From contig NW_022098076.1 in the NCBI RefSeq assembly GCF_002288925.2, positions 67,621,964 through 67,685,963 on the forward strand: a DNA stretch of 64,000 nucleotides, in the 5' to 3' direction. The translations under genes were made by a program, and so were the position numbers. The stretch is from Delphinapterus leucas (taxonomy: Eukaryota > Chordata > Mammalia > Artiodactyla > Monodontidae). The notes beneath the pieces are model-generated. The model ran no database searches. It was not told the DNA's origin and saw nothing but the letters and a program-made list of their open reading frames with translations. Shown here piece by piece: positions 59,405 to 64,000 of this stretch (positions are counted from its first letter, which is position 1; each line of letters opens with the position of its first letter).

Positions 59405-60320
59405 TTTTTTCAAGATTTAATTTTTTAAAGAGTAGTTTTAGGTATACAACAAACTTGAGAAAAAGGTATGGAGATTTCTCTTATACCTCCTATCCCACAC
59501 ATGCATGGCTTCAATTTTGTGTTCCAGATTTTGGCCATTCTAGAGGTATGTAGTGGCATCTCTTTGTTCTTTTAATTTGCATTTCCTTAATGATGCTGTG
59601 GAGCACCTTCTCATTTGCTTATTTGCCATTGTGAGGTAACTGTCAAGGTCTTTGGCCCATTTTTAAATTGGGTTGTTTGTTCTTTATTGCTGAGTTTTAA
59701 GACTTCTTTGTATATTTTGGGTAACAGTCCTGCATCAAATGTGTCGTTTGAAATATTTTTTCCCTCTTCTAATTCTCTTGATATTGTCTTTTGCAGTGCA
59801 GAGTTCTTAAATTTTAATAAAGTCCAGCTTACCAATTATTTCTTTCATGGATGTTTGGTGTTGTATCTAAAAAGATATCACCATACCCAAGGTCATCAGG
59901 TTTTCTCCTATGTTATCTTCTAGGAGTTCTATAGTTTTGCATTTTACATTTAGGACTGTAATCCATTTTGAGTTAATTTTTGTAAAGGGTGTAAAGCCTG
60001 TGTCTAGATTCATTTTTTTCTGTGTGTGGATGTCTCATTGTTTCAGCATCATTTGTTGAAGACGCTGTCTCTGCTCTATTGTATTGCCTTTACTCCTTTG
60101 TCAAAGATCAGTTGACTGTATTTATGTGGGTCTGTTTCTGGGCTCTCTATTCTGTTCTGTTGATATATTTGTCTGTTCTTTCACCATTACCACACTGTCT
60201 TGATTACTATAGCTTTTTAGTAAGTTTTAAAATCGGATAGCATTAGTCCTCCGGCTTTTTTCCTCCTTCAATATTGTGTAGACTATTCTGGGTCTTTTGC
60301 CTTCCATATAAACTTTGGTA
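59405..60320 (-). mobile_element. Old antisense L1 3' fragment
   Basis: Reversed L1 text from 'ggccattctagaggtatgta' through 'tggcccatttttaaattggg', 'ttacatttaggactgtaatc' to 'ttgattactatagctttt'. The minus-strand ORF (59611-59835) is broken ORF2 remnant. It is decayed. Confidence 0.78.
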
Positions 60321-60354
60321 GGTGAGCTCGCGAGACCACAGGAGTAGCAGTTAG

Positions 60355-60860
60355 ATGGCATGGTAGTGTTTGGTTATGACTACGGCATAACCTGCCAACC
60401 CCAAACGTAATGACTTAAAGTAACTATAACCATTCATTAGCTCAGAAATCTGTAACTTGGGCAGGGCTCATCTCTGCTCCCCACAGCATTAGCTGAGGAA
60501 CCTCAACTTGGGCTAGACGATCCATTTCTGACATGGCTCACTCATATGGCTGCCTTGGCATTGGCTGTTGCCTGGAATATCAGTTAGGGTTGAGAGCTAA
60601 GATCCTTAGTTGTCTCCATGTGAGTTTCTCTGTGGGCTTCTTGGACTTCCACAGAGCATGGAGGCTAAATTCCAAGAGTGAAATTGAGTCCTTAGAAGTG
60701 GAAGCTGCCAGTTTCTTAAAGCTAAGGTTTACTTCCACTGTATTTTATAGGTTGAGCAGTCACAGAATCAAGGGGAGGAGACAGAGACTATCCCTCACTT
60801 CCCGCAAGAAGGGAAGAGTTTCAAAGAATTTTGGGGACAAGTTTTAAAACCTCTATAGAT
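60355..60860. repeat. Ancient interspersed repeat, family not assigned
   Basis: Opens 'ggcataacctgccaacccca' and 'taaccattcattagctcag', and includes 'ctcactcatatggctgcctt'. It resembles the copy at 16045-16640. The 104-codon ORF inside is an artefact. Confidence 0.45.
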
Positions 60861-61029
60861 AGAGAATACAAAGAGGGAACAGAGGGCAGAAGTCTTGGAG
60901 GGAAGGTTGAGTTGAGCCGTTAGTTAGCTATTGGGAAAGACATTCTCATTTAATAATTCAAGAAATGAAAGAAAAATATTGGGTATTTAACAAGCCAGGG
61001 CAAATGTAGATTTAACAGAGAGGAAGTGG

Positions 61030-62045
61030 TATTTGTCTGTCTCTTTCTGACTTACTTTGCTTAGTATGATAATCTCTAGGTCCACACATGTTGATGGAAA
61101 GGGCATTATTTCATTCTTTTTGATGGCTGAGTAATATTCCACTACATATATGTACCACATCTTTTTTTTTTTTTTGCAGTACGTGGGCCTCTCACTGCTG
61201 TGGCCTCTCCCATTGCGGAGCACAGGCTCCGGACATGCAGGCTCAGCAGCCATGGCTCACCGGCCCAGCTGCTCTGCGGCATGTGGGATCTTCCCAGACT
61301 GGGGCACGAACCCGTGTCCCCTGCATTGGCAGGCGGACTCTCAACCACTGTGCCACCAGGGAAGCCCGTACCACATCTTCTTTATCCACTCATCTGTCAA
61401 TGGACATTTAGGTTGTTTCTATGTCTTGGCTATTGTAAATAGTGCTGCTATGAACATAGGGGTGCATATATCTTTTCCAATTAGGGTTTTGTCTGGATAT
61501 ATACGCAGCAGTAGGATTGCTGGATCATATGGCAACTCTATTCTTAGTTTTTTGAGAAAAATCCATACTGTTTTTCCATAGTGGCTGCACAAATTTACAT
61601 TCCCACCAACAGTGTAAAAGGGTTCTCTTTTCTCCACACTCTCTCCAGCATTTGTTATTTGTAGACTTTTTAACGATGGCCATTCTGATATCTCTTATCT
61701 GTGGAATCTAAAATATGACATAAATCAACATATCTATAAAGCAAAAACAGACTCACAGGTATAGAGAACAGACTTGTGGTTGCCAAGGGGGAGGGGGTTG
61801 GGGAGGGAAGGACTGGGAGCTTTGGATTAGCAGATGCAGACTATTAGATATAGGACAGATAAACAACAAGGTCTTACTGTACAGCACAGGGAACTATATT
61901 CAATATCCTGTGATAAACCATAATGGAAAAGAATATGAAGAAGAATACCTATATATAACTGAGTCACTTTGCTGTACAGCAGAAATTAACACAACATTGT
62001 AAATCAACTATACGTCAATAAAATTTAAAAAAATTAAAAGAAAAG
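61030..62045 (+). mobile_element. L1 with 5' inversion and nested SINE
   Basis: The right part (about 61690-62045) is an L1 3' end in sense, with 'acagcacagggaactatatt', 'actgagtcactttgctgtac' and an A-rich tail. The left part (61030-61690) is L1 text in antisense ('tgtcaatggacatttaggtt', 'ttgctggatcatatggcaac'). The whole is bounded by a perfect 13-bp duplication, agagaggaagtgg, at 61017-61029 and 62046-62058, so it entered as one event. A SINE at 61164-61367 came later. Confidence 0.88.
61164..61367 (-). repeat. Cetacean SINE (short form, antisense) inside the inverted L1
   Basis: Oligo-T then the reversed body to ccaccagggaagccc. The target duplication gtaccacatctt is at 61152-61163 and 61368-61379. 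Confidence 0.95.
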
Positions 62046-62059
62046 AGAGAGGAAGTGGA

Positions 62060-63350
62060 CAGGCACATAAGTGTTCAAATTCTTAATTTTCTTTGGCTTT
62101 ATCTTGACTAAGGTGGGCTCTGAATTAATTAATTGTTTTCTTTAATTCTCAGTAGGAAAATTTTAGAATTTGCTGTTGCTTCCTTTTCATTATTTTCTCT
62201 TAAGCTACCAATTAATTACTAAGTATTTTATAATAGGCTTTGCATATTAACAATTACAAGTTGAGTGTGACAGTGTACATGAAAGTACTCTGTAAATACC
62301 AAACTTACTATCATATGTGTAATTCTGTGCAACTGGTAAAACTTTCTTGTTGTCATTATCTCGTTTAATTCTCACACAAACATTGTAAGGCGAGTCGTTA
62401 TTACTAATAACAACCTTCCCAGATGAAACACACAGGAAACCACTTGCATACGAACCACTGAACATCATTCTGGGGTCCAGACAGAAGCCCTTTCCTTGTG
62501 GAGCACATTTTCTCTTCTGGGGTAACTGACCAATAACTGTGTTTAAATGGCCAGGCTTTTTCCTGCTGCTATCTGCCTGCTTCCTGAGTTCCAGCCAGAA
62601 AGCCTTCAAGACTGGGCCTTCAGAGGGCTAATTTCTTATAGCTCTCCAAATCTAACAGTCAGATACTCAGAAGAAACATTGCCAACTGTTTGGTAGGGGC
62701 TTTTGACATCTGGATTTGATGAATGGGGTTCCACCCTGGATAAAATGGACAGATGCTCTATCAAACCTTGCTGTAATTTCTAAACGTCTTCTAGCATAGC
62801 GGCCTTATGTGGAGCCGAAGTTGTGATTTTAGAGCCATCAGCAAAGTTCATTCTCCACCTTTCTTCAAAATATCTTCCTCATTAAATGGATGGATTCTTT
62901 AATAAATGATGCTGTGTTAACTGGTTAGGTACTTGGGAAAATGGTTAAATCACCATTTTAAAAAAGTCAATACTTTAAAATGTTAAATGTAAAACTACGA
63001 AATAGTAAAAAAACAGTTAGAAAAATATCTGATGAAAAGATGTTCTAATTTTTAGAATGCAATTTCTTTCTTGGCTTAAAAACTAAGAAAGAGACTATAA
63101 AAGATTGATAGATTTAGATCCATAAAATTAAAAAAAAAAAACTTCTGCACTGATTAAGACGTTTTAAATTAAGCCAGAAACAAAATTGAAAAGACATTTT
63201 GGTATTTATAACAGAAAAAGACTTAATATTCTAAATAGAGATAATACTTTTCTACATAAGTAAGAATCACTCAAACTCACCACAGTCCTTTGCCCATTCA
63301 CACAGTATGGTCACAAGACTAAAATCATTAATAATAGTAATAGTAAATAA
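62060..63350. other. Intergenic, nothing recognised
   Basis: AT-rich. A 120-codon minus ORF (62247-62609) shows no family features. No named repeat was seen. Confidence 0.5.
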
Positions 63351-63354
63351 AACA

Positions 63355-63605
63355 ATACTAATTACAATAGCTAACATTTATTGAGCATTTCCGCTGAACC
63401 AGATATGTTCTTAGTGCTTATGTTTGTTAACTCACTTAACTTTTCCAACAAACTTTTGAGGGAGGTACTCTTATTTTCTCCATTTTACAATTGAGGAGAT
63501 TAAGAAAAAGGAAGGACATTATGTAATCTCCCCAGGGTTACACAGCTAGGAAGTGGCAGAGATAGAATTCAAACCCAGGCTTTCTGCCTTCGAGCTGTGT
63601 GCCAC
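63355..63605 (-). repeat. MIR element, antisense
   Basis: Reverse MIR order: 'taacatttattgagcatttc', 'tctccattttacaattgagg', 'gggttacacagctaggaagt' and 'attcaaacccaggctttctg'. Confidence 0.8.
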
Positions 63606-63732
63606 TTCATTTCTTCCCTCAAGAGGCAAGAATAAGTTTTGAAAAGAAGTGACACAATTGGCCAATAAATGTATGCAATACTCAACCTTATTAATAAACT
63701 AAAAAATGAAAGTAAAACAATAAGGACACGTC

Positions 63733-64000
63733 GGGAATTCCCTGGTGGTGCAGTGGTTAAGAATCCGCCTACCAATACAGGGGACACGGGTTCGAGCCCT
63801 GGTCGGGGAGATCTCACATGCTGTGGAGCAACTAAGCCCATGTGCCACAACTACTGAGCCTGCACTCTAGAGCCCGTGAACCACAACTACTGAGCCTGCA
63901 TGCCACAACTACTGAAGCTCATGCACATAGAACCCATGCTTTGCAACACGAGAAGCCACAAAAATGAGAAACTCACGCACCACACGAAGAGCAGCCCCCA
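63733..64000 (+). repeat. Cetacean SINE (long form, sense), cut by window end
   Basis: Starts gggaattccctggtggtgca and runs through the ccacaactactgag units to the last base. Tail and right flank lie outside the window. Confidence 0.93.

Noticed and set aside
62247..62609. 120-codon ORF on the minus strand
   Set aside because: Isolated in AT-rich DNA, no recognisable protein features; chance length in 64 kb of six frames.
36000..64000. First exons of the next gene (PTH2R lies downstream of PIKFYVE in human)
   Set aside because: I looked for a signal-peptide exon and CpG-rich promoter and found none in the window.
1..64000. CRISPR arrays, operons or phage elements
   Set aside because: The sequence is vertebrate nuclear DNA; no regularly spaced repeats or prokaryotic genes occur.

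Overview
The window is nuclear DNA of a mammal, almost certainly a whale or dolphin (Cetacea). The main evidence is at least a dozen young tRNA-derived SINEs. One form is about 200 bp and ends in oligo-A; the other is about 300 bp and ends in AAATAAATAAA. Both start with the cetacean signature 'cttccctggtggygcagtgg'. Artiodactyl-type L1 3' ends and old mammal-wide MIR, L2 and hAT fragments fit. No bacterial, plasmid or CRISPR feature is present.

Positions 1-35,840 hold the 3' two thirds of one protein gene on the + strand, PIKFYVE, the endosomal phosphatidylinositol-3-phosphate 5-kinase (yeast Fab1). I could place 25 coding exons (3110-32666). All have GT-AG borders and all phases join without conflict, giving 4,107 coding bases including the stop, or 1,368 residues. 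Against a 2,098-residue human protein this runs from about residue 731 to the end, i.e. exons 18-42 of 42. It covers the end of the CCT/TCP1-like chaperonin domain, the long serine-rich linker, the Cys/His-rich CHK region, and the whole lipid kinase domain with its catalytic Lys, DLK, IID and specificity loop. No frameshift or internal stop was seen. The 5' exons (FYVE, DEP, start of the chaperonin domain) lie outside the window. The 3' UTR is about 3.2 kb, free of SINEs, and ends at an AATAAA at 35816.

Positions 35,850-64,000 look intergenic. They hold a 3.4-kb antisense L1 split by a SINE, a short L1 3' end, an antisense L1 fragment, an L1 with a twin-priming style 5' inversion carrying a SINE, a probable ERVL-type LTR, more SINEs and MIRs, and stretches I cannot assign. 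No exon of a downstream gene was found.

Points most worth a second look are: a 112-bp direct repeat that duplicates the exon 19 splice donor upstream of exon 18; a long imperfect hairpin at about 45.95-46.20 kb; the inverted L1 with its nested SINE; repeats lying very near splice sites; and a CpG-bearing block in an AT-rich intron. I found no sign of a new biological system.
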